Part shown: one piece after another, positions 25,066 through 33,190 of the stretch
Position numbering within the stretch: position 1 is the stretch's first letter
Layout: each line of letters begins with the position of its first letter
Assembly: GCA_900465665.1 (NCBI GenBank)
Contig: UBJO01000017.1
Span: 1 to 64,000 of the forward strand
Source of the DNA: Hyphomicrobiales bacterium
GTDB lineage: Bacteria > Pseudomonadota > Alphaproteobacteria > Rhizobiales > Rhizobiaceae
DNA: 64,000 nucleotides
Direction: 5' to 3'
Program-made: the position numbers and the translations under genes
Notes under the pieces: generated by a model
Databases searched by the model: none
The model's input: only the letters and a program-made list of their open reading frames with translations
What the model was told of the DNA's origin: nothing

Positions 25066-27531
25066 ATGACATCCTTGCCCACCAACGGGTTCAACCTCGA
25101 CCTCTCAGGCTCGTGGAAGCTCACCTCCACGGATGGTGAAATCACCGCGCCGATCACGCTTCCCGGCGACGTGCACTCGGCGCTCCATGCCGCCAAGCTC
25201 ATCCCCGATCCCTATTTCGGCCGCAACGAAGAGGTCGTGCAGTGGGTGGCGCATCGCGACTGGTCGATCGAGCGCAGTTTCACGGTGTCGGAGCCCGATG
25301 GCGACTGGTATCTCGATATCGATTATCTCGACACGGTGGCCGCCGTCTTCATCAATGGCTCGCCGGCGCTCGTTGCCGACAACAGCTTCCGCCGCTATCG
25401 CCCGGATGTCAGCAGCCATCTGAAATCCGGCGAGAACGTCATCCGCATCGTGCTGCATTCGAGCATCGCGGCGGGGGCGGACCGGCAGGGCAAGCAGCCC
25501 TTCTACATTCCCTATTCGACCGGCAACTCGCCGATCCCCAACGGCAACATGCTGCGCAAGCCGCAGTGCCATTTCGGCTGGGACTGGAACATCGCGATCG
25601 CGCCGCTTGGCCTTTACGGCACGATCGCGCTGCGTCGGCTTGACACGGCCCGCATCGAGCATGTGACGACGCAGCAGGTGCATAATCTCGACGGTTCTGT
25701 CGATCTGAAGGTCACGGCGACGCTGTTTTCGAAGAACCCGGGCATCGTTCCCGTGCATTTTTCGCTCGACGGCGAACGGGTGCGCCTCGATGTCGGCGTC
25801 GGCGCCGGCGAGACTGTCGTCAACCACGTGTTCGAGATCGCCAAGCCGCGCCTCTGGTGGCCGGCTGGAAGCGGCGAGCAGGCGCTCTATGCGCTGACCG
25901 TCGATCTGCCTGCTGATGCCGTCACCAAACAGATCGGTCTGCGCACCGTCGAGCTCATCACTACGCCGGATGTGGCCGGCGCCCGTTTCGCGCTGAAGGT
26001 CAACGGCCGCGAGATCTTCTGCCGCGGTGCCAACTGGATCCCGGCTGACGCGCTGTTTTCGCTGTCCTCGCCGGAGAAGACCGAGGATCTGCTGCAATCG
26101 GCGAAATCCGCCAACATGAACATGATCCGCGTCTGGGGCGGCGGGTTCTACGAGCATGATCATTTCTACGATCTCTGCGACCGTCTCGGCCTCATGGTCT
26201 GGCAGGACTTCATGTTCGCCTGCAACCTCTATCCCTCGACCGAGGACTTCCTCGACAATGTCGCGCTCGAGGTCGACTACCAGGTTCGCCGTCTGAACTC
26301 ACACCCGTCGATCGCGCTCTGGTGCGGCGACAACGAGCTCGTCGGCGCGCTCACCTGGTTCGAGGAATCGCGCAAGGACCGCGACCGCTATCTTGTCTCC
26401 TACGACCGCCTCAACCGGGTGATCGAGCAGGCGATGAAGAAGGCGGCACCGGATGCGATCTGGTGGCCGTCGAGCCCGGCATCGGGCTATCTCGACTTCG
26501 GCGATGCCTGGCATGCCGATGGCTCGGGCGACATGCACTACTGGTCGGTCTGGCACGAGAACAAGTCGTTCGACAATTACCGTTCCGTTCGCCCGCGCTT
26601 CTGCTCGGAGTTCGGCTTCCAGTCCTACACCTCGCTCCCCGTCATAAAGACCTATGCTGAGGCCAAGGACATGAACGTCGCGTCGCCGGTCATGGAGCTG
26701 CACCAGAAGAACGCCGGCGGCAACGAGCGCATCGCCGGCACGATGTTCCGCTATTTCCGTTTTCCCAAGGATTTCCCGAACTTCGTCTATCTCAGCCAGA
26801 TCCAGCAGGGTCTCGCGATCAAGACGGCGGTGGAATACTGGCGGTCGCTGAAGCCGCATTGCATGGGCACGATCTACTGGCAGCTCAACGACACATGGCC
26901 GGTGGCCTCGTGGTCGAGCCTCGATTACGGCGGCCGCTGGAAGGCGATGCACTATCTGGTCAAGCGTTTCTTCCAGCCGGTCGCGGTCGCCGCCATTCCA
27001 TCCGATGACGGCAAGCAGATCCGGTTCTCGCTGGTCAACGACACGCTCGATGACGTCAGCGTCGACCTGTCGATCTCGATCATCGACATGAAGGGCGAGC
27101 GCAAGCACCTCAAGGATGTGCAGGCGGTCTGCACGCCTGACGCTGCGGTGACGGCTGCCAGCATCGACGTCTCCGAGATTCCGGCGGGCACGCTGCTTGC
27201 CTGGCGCTTCACGGCATCGAACGGCATGGGCGGCGAGGGGCACTATGTGCACGGCACCTACAAGGCGCTGGAGCTCGAGCCCGCTGGCCTGATGGTCACA
27301 CACGAATATGTCGAGGAGGACGGCTCCGTCTGCCTCAACGTCACCGCCAAGGGACTTGCGCTCTTCGTGATGATCGAGACCGAGACCGACGGCAAATATT
27401 CCGACAATGCCTTCGATCTGGCGGCGGGCGAAATGCGTCGCATCACCTTCACCCCGGCCAAACCGCTTGAAGGCGGCGCCTTGCCGGACTTCCGTTTCTA
27501 CGACCTGCAATCCTGTCAGTCCGTGGATTGA
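25066..27531 (+). CDS. GH2 beta-mannosidase
   Basis: Glycoside hydrolase family 2 exo-enzyme of 821 residues predicted to release mannose from the non-reducing end of beta-mannosides. A jelly-roll N-terminal domain opens the protein. The TIM-barrel catalytic domain contains MNMIRVWGGGFYEHDHFYDLCDRLGLMVWQDFMFAC. The acid/base is Glu424 in WCGDNE and the nucleophile is Glu515 in FCSEFGFQS, matching the GNNE/SEYGMQS positions of characterised GH2 mannosidases. There is no signal peptide, so it acts in the cytoplasm on oligosaccharides brought in by the upstream ABC importer. Confidence 0.93.
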   Translation: MTSLPTNGFNLDLSGSWKLTSTDGEITAPITLPGDVHSALHAAKLIPDPYFGRNEEVVQWVAHRDWSIERSFTVSEPDGDWYLDIDYLDTVAAVFINGSPALVADNSFRRYRPDVSSHLKSGENVIRIVLHSSIAAGADRQGKQPFYIPYSTGNSPIPNGNMLRKPQCHFGWDWNIAIAPLGLYGTIALRRLDTARIEHVTTQQVHNLDGSVDLKVTATLFSKNPGIVPVHFSLDGERVRLDVGVGAGETVVNHVFEIAKPRLWWPAGSGEQALYALTVDLPADAVTKQIGLRTVELITTPDVAGARFALKVNGREIFCRGANWIPADALFSLSSPEKTEDLLQSAKSANMNMIRVWGGGFYEHDHFYDLCDRLGLMVWQDFMFACNLYPSTEDFLDNVALEVDYQVRRLNSHPSIALWCGDNELVGALTWFEESRKDRDRYLVSYDRLNRVIEQAMKKAAPDAIWWPSSPASGYLDFGDAWHADGSGDMHYWSVWHENKSFDNYRSVRPRFCSEFGFQSYTSLPVIKTYAEAKDMNVASPVMELHQKNAGGNERIAGTMFRYFRFPKDFPNFVYLSQIQQGLAIKTAVEYWRSLKPHCMGTIYWQLNDTWPVASWSSLDYGGRWKAMHYLVKRFFQPVAVAAIPSDDGKQIRFSLVNDTLDDVSVDLSISIIDMKGERKHLKDVQAVCTPDAAVTAASIDVSEIPAGTLLAWRFTASNGMGGEGHYVHGTYKALELEPAGLMVTHEYVEEDGSVCLNVTAKGLALFVMIETETDGKYSDNAFDLAAGEMRRITFTPAKPLEGGALPDFRFYDLQSCQSVD

Positions 27532-27572
27532 TCCTGATTAAATGAATGGGCACGAGGCCCGAGGAGGATATT

Positions 27573-28334
27573 ATGACGAAACTGAGTTTCCAGCTTTATA
27601 GCGCCCGCAACTTCCAGCCCTATTCGGCGATCTTTGAAAAGCTCGGCAAGGCCGGCTATCAGGAAGTCGAAGGCTTCGGCGGCATCTATGCAGATCTCGA
27701 CGATTCCGGCCTGAAGAGCCTGCGTGCCGAACTCGACAAGAACGGTCTGACGATGGCGAGCGGCCACTTCAGCCCCGACTTCCTCGACGGCGAAGTGCAG
27801 AAGTCTCTGAACATCGCCAAGCTCCTCGGCATGGATTCCATCTATGCGCCGCATCTGGCGGCCGATGAGCGTCCGACTGATGGCGCCGGCTGGCTGGCAT
27901 TCGGCAAGCGCCTGCAGGAAATGAGCAAGCCCTACAAGGATGCAGGCTACGAGTTCGGCTGGCACAACCACGACTTCGAATTCGTGAAGCTCGCCGACGG
28001 CTCGCTGCCGATCGAGCGCATCTTCGAAGGCGCGCCTGACATTTCCTGGGAAGCGGATATCGCCTGGGTCGTTCGCGGCAGTGCCGATCCCTTCGCATGG
28101 ATCGAGAAGCTGGGCTCGCGCATCACCTCGGCGCACGTCAAGGACATTGCGCCAGCTGGCGAGAACAAGAACGAAGACGGCTGGGCCGATGTCGGCCACG
28201 GCACGCTTGATTGGCCGAAGCTCGTCGCGGCGCTGAAGGGCACCAAGACCAAGCACTACGTCGTCGAGCATGACAATCCCGCCGATATCGATCGCCTGAT
28301 CACCCGCTCGATCGCATCCTTCAAGACCTACTGA
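27573..28334 (+). CDS. Sugar phosphate isomerase/epimerase-like TIM-barrel protein (AP endonuclease 2 family)
   Basis: A 253-residue xylose-isomerase-like TIM barrel. Likely metal ligands lie in EVEGFGG, GWHNHDFEF (His), WEADIAWV (Asp), SAHVKDI (His) and VVEHDNP (Glu), all in the expected order. The ATG at 27573 follows GAGGAGGA at ideal spacing; an upstream in-frame start at 27546 lacks this. It is followed 8 bp later by a Gfo/Idh oxidoreductase. Such pairs occur in inositol, rare-sugar and 3-keto-glycoside pathways, so it may epimerise, isomerise or cleave an oxidised sugar. The exact reaction is unknown. Confidence 0.88.
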   Translation: MTKLSFQLYSARNFQPYSAIFEKLGKAGYQEVEGFGGIYADLDDSGLKSLRAELDKNGLTMASGHFSPDFLDGEVQKSLNIAKLLGMDSIYAPHLAADERPTDGAGWLAFGKRLQEMSKPYKDAGYEFGWHNHDFEFVKLADGSLPIERIFEGAPDISWEADIAWVVRGSADPFAWIEKLGSRITSAHVKDIAPAGENKNEDGWADVGHGTLDWPKLVAALKGTKTKHYVVEHDNPADIDRLITRSIASFKTY

Positions 28335-28342
28335 GGACCATC

Positions 28343-29476
28343 ATGACCAAGGAACTTGGCGTCGGCATCATCGGATGCGGCAACATCTCCACCACCTACT
28401 TTTCGCTGGCCCCGCTGTTCAAGGGCCTCAAGGTCGTCGCCTGCGCCGACCTCAACATGCAGGCCGCCGAAGCCCGTGCCGCCGAGTATGGCGTCAAGGC
28501 GCAGACGATCGAGGACCTGCTCACCAATGAAGAGGTTGACGTCGTCGTCAACCTCACCATCCCGGACGCGCACTTCCCGGTCTCGAAAGCGATCCTGCTC
28601 TCCGGCAAGCACGTCTATTCGGAAAAGCCGCTGGTTCTCACCCTCGAGCAGGGTGAGGAGCTGCGCCGCATCGCCAAGGAGAAGAACCTCTCCGTCGGTT
28701 GCGCGCCCGACACCTTCCTCGGCGGCGCGCATCAGCTGGCCCGCAAGTATATCGACGAGGGCGGCATCGGCCGTGTCACCTCGGGCGCGTGCTATGTCAT
28801 GAGCCCGGGCATGGAAATGTGGCATCCGAACCCGGATTTCTTCTTCCTGCCCGGCGGTGGCCCGATCCTCGATCTCGGCCCTTACTACATCGCCAACCTG
28901 ATCAACCTGATCGGACCGGTGAAGCGCGTCGGCGCGATGACCTCGATGGCGTCGCCGACCCGCACGATCACCAGCGAGCCGCGCAACGGCGAGACGATAC
29001 CGGTGAAGACGCCGACGACGATCCAGGCGATCCTGGAATTCGTCAACGGCGCGACCGTCACGCTGACCGCGAGCTGGGACGTCTGGTCCCACCGCCATGC
29101 CAACATGGAGCTCTACGGCACCGACGGTTCGCTCTACGTGCCGGATCCGAACTTCTTCGGCGGCGTGGTCGAGGCAAGCGGCCGCGACAAGGACATCAAG
29201 CCGCTCGATGGCTGGGAGCACCCCTTCGGTATCTCCAACCAGGAGAGCCCGCAGGGACCGCGCGCCAACTATCGTACAGCGGGTCTCGCCGACATGGCGA
29301 TGGCGATCATCGAGGGACGCGATGCGCGTTGCTCGCTCGACCGTACGCTGCATGGCGTCGACGTCATGACCTCGATCCTGAAGTCGGGCGAGGAAGGCCG
29401 CTTCATCGAACTGACGACGACCTGCACGCAGCCGGCCGCACTCGGCATCGAAGAGGCCCAAGCGCTTCTGAAGTGA
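28343..29476 (+). CDS. Gfo/Idh/MocA-family NAD(P)-dependent oxidoreductase
   Basis: A sugar dehydrogenase-type protein of 377 residues. The N-terminal Rossmann fold starts with GVGIIGCGNISTTYFSL, and the conserved EKP lysine is in SEKPLVLT. The catalytic-region motif reads GGGPILDLGPYYIANLINL, so the usual second-half His (DxGxH) is Tyr, a variant I recall from a subgroup of the family. Operon position directly after the isomerase-like gene suggests oxidation of an imported or released sugar. The last codons and stop lie in the first unit of an 18-bp tandem repeat. Confidence 0.9.
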   Translation: MTKELGVGIIGCGNISTTYFSLAPLFKGLKVVACADLNMQAAEARAAEYGVKAQTIEDLLTNEEVDVVVNLTIPDAHFPVSKAILLSGKHVYSEKPLVLTLEQGEELRRIAKEKNLSVGCAPDTFLGGAHQLARKYIDEGGIGRVTSGACYVMSPGMEMWHPNPDFFFLPGGGPILDLGPYYIANLINLIGPVKRVGAMTSMASPTRTITSEPRNGETIPVKTPTTIQAILEFVNGATVTLTASWDVWSHRHANMELYGTDGSLYVPDPNFFGGVVEASGRDKDIKPLDGWEHPFGISNQESPQGPRANYRTAGLADMAMAIIEGRDARCSLDRTLHGVDVMTSILKSGEEGRFIELTTTCTQPAALGIEEAQALLK

Positions 29477-29536
29477 TCGGCTCTCTTGAAGTGATTGGCG
29501 CTTCTGGAGTGATTGGCACTCTTGAAGTGCTTGCCT
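29465..29536 (+). repeat. Four 18-bp tandem repeats spanning the stop codon of the Gfo/Idh gene
   Basis: Units begin at 29465, 29483, 29501 and 29519, with consensus CTCTTGAAGTGATTGGCG. Each differs from the next by only a few bases. The period of 18 keeps the reading frame, so the sequence reads as repeated LLK-stop units. TGA occurs in units 1, 2 and 3, and unit 4 has TGC. This looks like replication-slippage expansion of the gene's end. Confidence 0.9.
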
Positions 29537-29551
29537 AAAGGTCTATGGTCC

Positions 29552-29584
29552 GGCGCGGGCGAGGAGCCCGCGCCGTTTCTATAC
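29552..29584 (+). terminator. Strong hairpin before the aldo/keto reductase gene
   Basis: GGCGCGGGC (29552-29560) pairs perfectly with GCCCGCGCC (29566-29574) around a 5-nt loop, followed by GTTTCTAT. It lies 76 bp past the Gfo/Idh stop and 27 bp before the next start. It may be a terminator or attenuator that partly separates the downstream genes. Confidence 0.65.
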
Positions 29585-29610
29585 GCCGTTTGATATTGGG
29601 GATGAGGATT

Positions 29611-30642
29611 ATGAGCTGGCAACCGGCTTCCGACCGCTATTCGAAAATGAAGTACAACCGCACGGGCCGTTCCGGCCTGAAGCTGCCGGCCGTTTCGCTC
29701 GGCCTCTGGCACAATTTCGGCGGCGACACGCCGCATGAGCGCAAGGTCGACATGTGCCGCACGGCATTTGATCTCGGCATCACCCATTTCGACCTCGCCA
29801 ACAATTACGGACCGCCTCCCGGCAGCGCCGAGACCGCCTTCGGCGAGATTCTGCGCACCGAATTTGCCGGTCTGCGCGATGAACTGATCATTTCGTCCAA
29901 GGCCGGCTACGACATGTGGCCGGGCCCTTACGGCGAGTGGGGCAGCCGCAAGTATCTGATCGCCTCCTGCGACCAGAGCCTGAAGCGCATGGGTCTCGAC
30001 TATGTCGATATCTTCTATTCGCACCGCTTCGACCCGGATACGCCTCTGGAAGAGACCTGTGGCGCGCTCGACCATATCGTACGCTCCGGCCGTGCGCTCT
30101 ATGTCGGCATCTCGTCCTACAATTCGCAGCGCACCCGCGAAGCCGCCGCCATCCTCAAGGATCTCGGCACGCCGTGCCTTATCCACCAGCCGAGCTATTC
30201 GATGCTCAACCGCTGGGTCGAGGACGACAAGCTGCTCGATGCGCTTGACGAGGTCGGCATGGGTTCGATCGTGTTCTCGCCGCTGGCGCAGGGCATGCTG
30301 ACGACGAAGTATCTCGGCGGCATCCCTCAGGACAGCCGCGCGGCGCAGAACCACTTCCTCAAGAAGGACTTCATCCGCCCTCAGATCATCGACAACATCC
30401 GCAAGCTCAACGAGATCGCGGAGCGCCGTGGCCAGACGCTGGCGCAGATGGCCATCGCCTGGGTGCTGCGCGGCGACCGCGTGACGTCGGCGCTGATCGG
30501 CGCCAGCCGCTCGTCGCAGATCGTCGACTGCGTCAAGGCGCTCGACAATCTGGAGTTCACGGCCGAGGAGCTGAAGGAGATCGATGGCTACGCCCGCGAG
30601 GCGGACATCAATCTCTGGGCGAAGTCCGCGGAACGCGATTGA
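29611..30642 (+). CDS. Aldo/keto reductase (YghZ-like, L-glyceraldehyde 3-phosphate reductase family)
   Basis: A 343-residue NADPH-dependent TIM-barrel reductase. DLANNYGPPPGSAETAFG holds the catalytic Asp/Tyr, the conserved Lys is in LIISSKAGYDMWPGPYGEWGSRKYL, and the active-site His is in DIFYSHRFDPDTP. The cofactor motif is ALIGASRSSQIVDCV. The GPYGEWGSRKYL stretch is characteristic of YghZ-type enzymes. The frame opens at 29545 inside the hairpin, but MSWQPASDRY at 29611 has a GAGGA site and matches the family. It is probably a carbonyl/sugar aldehyde reductase in the sugar operon. Confidence 0.9.
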   Translation: MSWQPASDRYSKMKYNRTGRSGLKLPAVSLGLWHNFGGDTPHERKVDMCRTAFDLGITHFDLANNYGPPPGSAETAFGEILRTEFAGLRDELIISSKAGYDMWPGPYGEWGSRKYLIASCDQSLKRMGLDYVDIFYSHRFDPDTPLEETCGALDHIVRSGRALYVGISSYNSQRTREAAAILKDLGTPCLIHQPSYSMLNRWVEDDKLLDALDEVGMGSIVFSPLAQGMLTTKYLGGIPQDSRAAQNHFLKKDFIRPQIIDNIRKLNEIAERRGQTLAQMAIAWVLRGDRVTSALIGASRSSQIVDCVKALDNLEFTAEELKEIDGYAREADINLWAKSAERD

Positions 30643-30651
30643 GCTGATGCA

Positions 30652-30811
30652 ATGAGGGAGGGAACTTTATTTCCTCCCTCATTCCTGTGCCCAGACTTCG
30701 TCCGGGCGATGTCACAGGAATCCAGCCAGCCCAAGTCCTTGGGCTGGAAAGAGTCCTTTCACCGCGCCGACGCGCGGTGGCTGGATCCCTGTGACGAGCA
30801 CAGGGATGAGG
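30652..30811. repeat. RIME1-like rhizobial intergenic palindromic element
   Basis: The element is bounded by near-identical inverted ends, CCTCATTCCTGTG (30677-30689) and CACAGGGATGAGG (30799-30811). It contains internal stems: ATTCCTGTG/CACAGGAAT, CCAGCCCAAG/TTGGGCTGG and ATCCCTGTG/CACAGGGAT. A further hairpin, ATGAGGGAGG (30652-30661) with CCTCCCTCAT (30673-30682), abuts it. Layout and core sequence (CCTGTGACGAGCACAGG) resemble the rhizobial intergenic mosaic element RIME1 as I recall it. The remaining DNA to 30878 holds only the GH43 ribosome-binding site. Confidence 0.75.
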
Positions 30812-30878
30812 GCCTGAGAGGTGGCCTTCCTGGCAGCTCACAGCAGACCAAAATCGCCATTCGGAGGAGGTGGCCCTG

Positions 30879-32492
30879 ATGATCCGCAATCCAATCCTGC
30901 CGGGTTTCAACCCGGACCCGTCCATCTGCCGTGTCGGCGAGGATTACTATATCGCGACCTCGACCTTCGAATGGTATCCTGGTGTGCAGATCCATCACTC
31001 GCGCGATCTGGTGAACTGGACGCTGGTGCGGCGGCCGCTGGAGCGGGCGTCGCAGCTCGACATGCGTGGCAACCCTGATAGTTGCGGTATCTGGGCGCCG
31101 TGTCTCTCTTATGCCGATGGGCTGTTCTGGCTTGTCTATACAGACGTCAAGCGCTTCGACGGCAACTTCAAGGATGCGCATAATTACATCGTGACCTCGC
31201 CAACGATCGAGGGCGAATGGTCCGAGCCCATCTATGTGAACTCGTCGGGCTTCGACCCGTCGCTGTTTCATGACGATGACGGCCGCAAGTGGTTCCTCAA
31301 CATGCAGTGGAACCACCGCACCGAGAGCTTTGGCGGCGCGCCGAAGTCTCCGGCCTTCGATGGTATCCTGCTGCAGGAATGGGACGCGGAGACGAAATCG
31401 CTGAAGGGTCCGATCCGCAACATCTTCGCGGGCAGCTCGCTCGGGCTGGTCGAGGGGCCGCACCTCTTCAAGCGCAACGGCTATTACTATCTGACGACGG
31501 CCGAGGGCGGGACGGGCTACGACCACGCGGTGACGATGGCGCGGTCGCACGACATCGCCGGACCCTATGAGATGCATCCGAACAAGCACCTCATCACCTC
31601 GAAGGACCACCCGGAAGCCATTCTGCAGCGGGCAGGGCATGGGCAGTATGTCGAAACGCCCGATGGTCAGGTCTACCATACTCACCTTTGCGGCCGCCCG
31701 ATGCCGCCGAAGCGGCGTTGCACGCTCGGGCGCGAAACCAGCCTGCAGAAATGCGTCTGGAAGGATGACGGCTGGCTCTATCTTGAGAATGGCACCACGG
31801 TGCCCGACGTCACCGTGCCGGGACTTGGTGGTGCCGTGCAGGCCGAAAAGCCCATGCGCAGCGAATACGGCTTCGATGGCGGTATGCTGCCTGCCGACTT
31901 CCAGTGGCTGCGTACGCCGAAGCCGGAGCGGATCTTCAACCTCACGGAGCGGCCCGGTCACCTGAGGCTCATCGCTCGTGAGAGCATCGGCTCATGGTTC
32001 GAGCAGGCGCTGGTGGCGCGGCGGCAGGAGCATCACAGTTTCAGGGCCGAGACGGTGGTCGAGTTCGATCCCGATACCTACCAGCAGGTCGCCGGGCTGA
32101 CGCACTATTACAACAGGCACAAGTTTCACGCGGTTGCTGTAACGCTGCACGAAAAGCTTGGACGCTGCGTGACGATCTTGTCCTGCGACGGCGATTATCC
32201 GAACGGGCGGCTGAGCTTTCCCGCCGGCAGCGGCGAGGCGCTTCCCGCTGGCGGCCGTGTCCAGCTTTCCATGGAAATCCGCGATAACGACCTGCAGTTT
32301 TTCTGGCAGACAGAGGGCATGGGCGCGTGGCGGGCGATCGGGCCGGTGCTCGACGCTGGCGTCGTGTCGGACGAAGGCGGGCGCGGTGAGCATGGGTCGT
32401 TTACCGGCGCATTCGCCGGCGTCTTTGCCTTCGATACGTCGGGGCGCGCGAAGACCGCCGATTTCGACTGGTTCAATTACGACGAGTTGTGA
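30879..32492 (+). CDS. GH43 beta-xylosidase (possibly with arabinofuranosidase activity)
   Basis: Five-bladed beta-propeller glycosidase of 537 residues with a C-terminal beta-sandwich domain, as in XynB/SXA-type beta-xylosidases. The catalytic triad is visible: base Asp13 in PGFNPDPSICR, Asp126 in GFDPSLFHDDDG and acid Glu192 in LGLVEGPHLF. GRPMPPKRRCTLGRETSLQ precedes the second domain. GTG at 30870 overlaps the GGAGGAGG ribosome-binding site, so the ATG at 30879 is the better start. There is no signal peptide, so it acts inside the cell. It is probably the last gene of the sugar locus, separated by a RIME-like element. Confidence 0.94.
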   Translation: MIRNPILPGFNPDPSICRVGEDYYIATSTFEWYPGVQIHHSRDLVNWTLVRRPLERASQLDMRGNPDSCGIWAPCLSYADGLFWLVYTDVKRFDGNFKDAHNYIVTSPTIEGEWSEPIYVNSSGFDPSLFHDDDGRKWFLNMQWNHRTESFGGAPKSPAFDGILLQEWDAETKSLKGPIRNIFAGSSLGLVEGPHLFKRNGYYYLTTAEGGTGYDHAVTMARSHDIAGPYEMHPNKHLITSKDHPEAILQRAGHGQYVETPDGQVYHTHLCGRPMPPKRRCTLGRETSLQKCVWKDDGWLYLENGTTVPDVTVPGLGGAVQAEKPMRSEYGFDGGMLPADFQWLRTPKPERIFNLTERPGHLRLIARESIGSWFEQALVARRQEHHSFRAETVVEFDPDTYQQVAGLTHYYNRHKFHAVAVTLHEKLGRCVTILSCDGDYPNGRLSFPAGSGEALPAGGRVQLSMEIRDNDLQFFWQTEGMGAWRAIGPVLDAGVVSDEGGRGEHGSFTGAFAGVFAFDTSGRAKTADFDWFNYDEL

Positions 32493-32497
32493 GAGGG

Positions 32498-32528
32498 GCG
32501 ACATCGCCTTGTCGCAAGGTGATGTCGC
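32498..32528 (+). terminator. Hairpin after the GH43 gene
   Basis: GCGACATCGCC (32498-32508) pairs with GGTGATGTCGC (32518-32528), one G-T wobble, loop ttgtcgcaa. It starts 5 bp after the stop. No continuous T-run follows, but the next 20 bases are AT-rich. Probably the end of the sugar operon. Confidence 0.6.
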
Positions 32529-32545
32529 ATCTGCTAATTTAATAT

Positions 32546-32594
32546 ATGCTTTTAAGCATGTGTTTTCATTACTGAAGTTTAATCAAACTTTCAG
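32546..32594. promoter_or_regulatory. AT-rich palindromes upstream of the RcnB-like gene
   Basis: ATGCTTTTAAGCAT (32546-32559) has 6-bp arms. AAGTTT-aatc-AAACTT (32575-32590) forms a second dyad extended by CTG/CAG. Both lie within 110 bp upstream of the small secreted protein gene in its AT-rich promoter region. They could be operator sites or just promoter structure. Confidence 0.4.
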
Positions 32595-32651
32595 TTTCGG
32601 TTCATCATTTCAGGTCTAGGTTCGGGGCGTGTTCAACACGAGGAAACCCCA

Positions 32652-32969
32652 ATGAAAAAGATGTTTGCCGTTCTTCTCTCCGCTTCTTTCCTGGCCGCGC
32701 CGCTGGTTGCCGCGACGGGTGCAAGCGCGCAGGAACACCATCGCCGTCCCGTCGTCGTCGAGCGCGACGTGCATGTCACCAAGTACAAGTGGAGCCGCGG
32801 CCATCGCATGAGCCCTGCCGAGCGCCGCAACATGCGCGAAGTGCGGGATTACCGCCGCTATCGCCTGGCGCCTCCGCCGCGCGGCTATCGCTGGGTGCAG
32901 GTCAACAACGACTATCTGATGATCAGCATCGCGAGCAACGTGATCTCGAACATCGTCGTCGGCCGCTGA
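32652..32969 (+). CDS. Small periplasmic RcnB-family protein
   Basis: A 105-residue secreted protein. The signal peptide MKKMFAVLLSASFLAAPLVAATGASAQ is followed by a His/Arg-rich stretch (EHHRRPVVVERDVHVTKYKW) and the RcnB-type C-terminal motif YRLAPPPRGYRWVQVNNDYLMISIASNVI. RcnB in E. coli modulates nickel/cobalt export. Here no rcnA is adjacent, but zinc uptake genes lie nearby, so a metal-related envelope role is plausible but unproven. A GAGGAAACCCC site precedes the ATG, and a strong terminator follows. Confidence 0.82.
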   Translation: MKKMFAVLLSASFLAAPLVAATGASAQEHHRRPVVVERDVHVTKYKWSRGHRMSPAERRNMREVRDYRRYRLAPPPRGYRWVQVNNDYLMISIASNVISNIVVGR

Positions 32970-32992
32970 TCGGTTGACGAGACTTATGTTGG

Positions 32993-33017
32993 AAGGGCGG
33001 CTTCGGCCGCCCTTTTT
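32993..33017 (+). terminator. Rho-independent terminator of the RcnB-like gene
   Basis: AAGGGCGGC-TTCG-GCCGCCCTT followed by TTT: a stable UUCG-loop hairpin and T-tract. It is convergent with the 57-aa ORF ending at 33017 and may serve both strands. Confidence 0.92.
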
Positions 33018-33190
33018 CATGTCTGTCTTTCGGGCGTGTTGCGCGCCAGCCGGGCCGCCAATTTGCTGAGAACGCCAGTGCCCGGCCTACGCTCTTCGGG
33101 CTCGGGTGCCGCTGCCAGCCCCTCGATCGGCGGTAGCGGGTCGCATTCCTCGCAGACGCATTGATATCTCCTGATCGCCTGCGCCTTCAT
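33017..33190 (-). CDS. 57-aa CxCxxC peptide translationally coupled to the COG0523 GTPase
   Basis: Not recognised from a named family. The ATG at 33190 overlaps the GTPase stop in an ATGA junction, a strong sign of real coupled translation. The product starts [20 protein letters not shown], giving a Cys-x-Cys-x-x-Cys cluster that could bind zinc or another soft metal. A Pro/Glu-rich linker and a basic helix ([18 protein letters not shown]) follow. There is no signal peptide or membrane segment. Its position in a Zur-associated operon suggests a role with the metallochaperone GTPase, for example as a zinc-handling partner; that is inference. Confidence 0.65.
   Translation of the reverse strand: MKAQAIRRYQCVCEECDPLPPIEGLAAAPEPEERRPGTGVLSKLAARLARNTPERQT

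Noticed and set aside
29465-29536. Tandem repeats considered as a CRISPR-like array
   Set aside because: Units are contiguous 18-mers with no spacers and overlap a coding end, so this is a slippage repeat.
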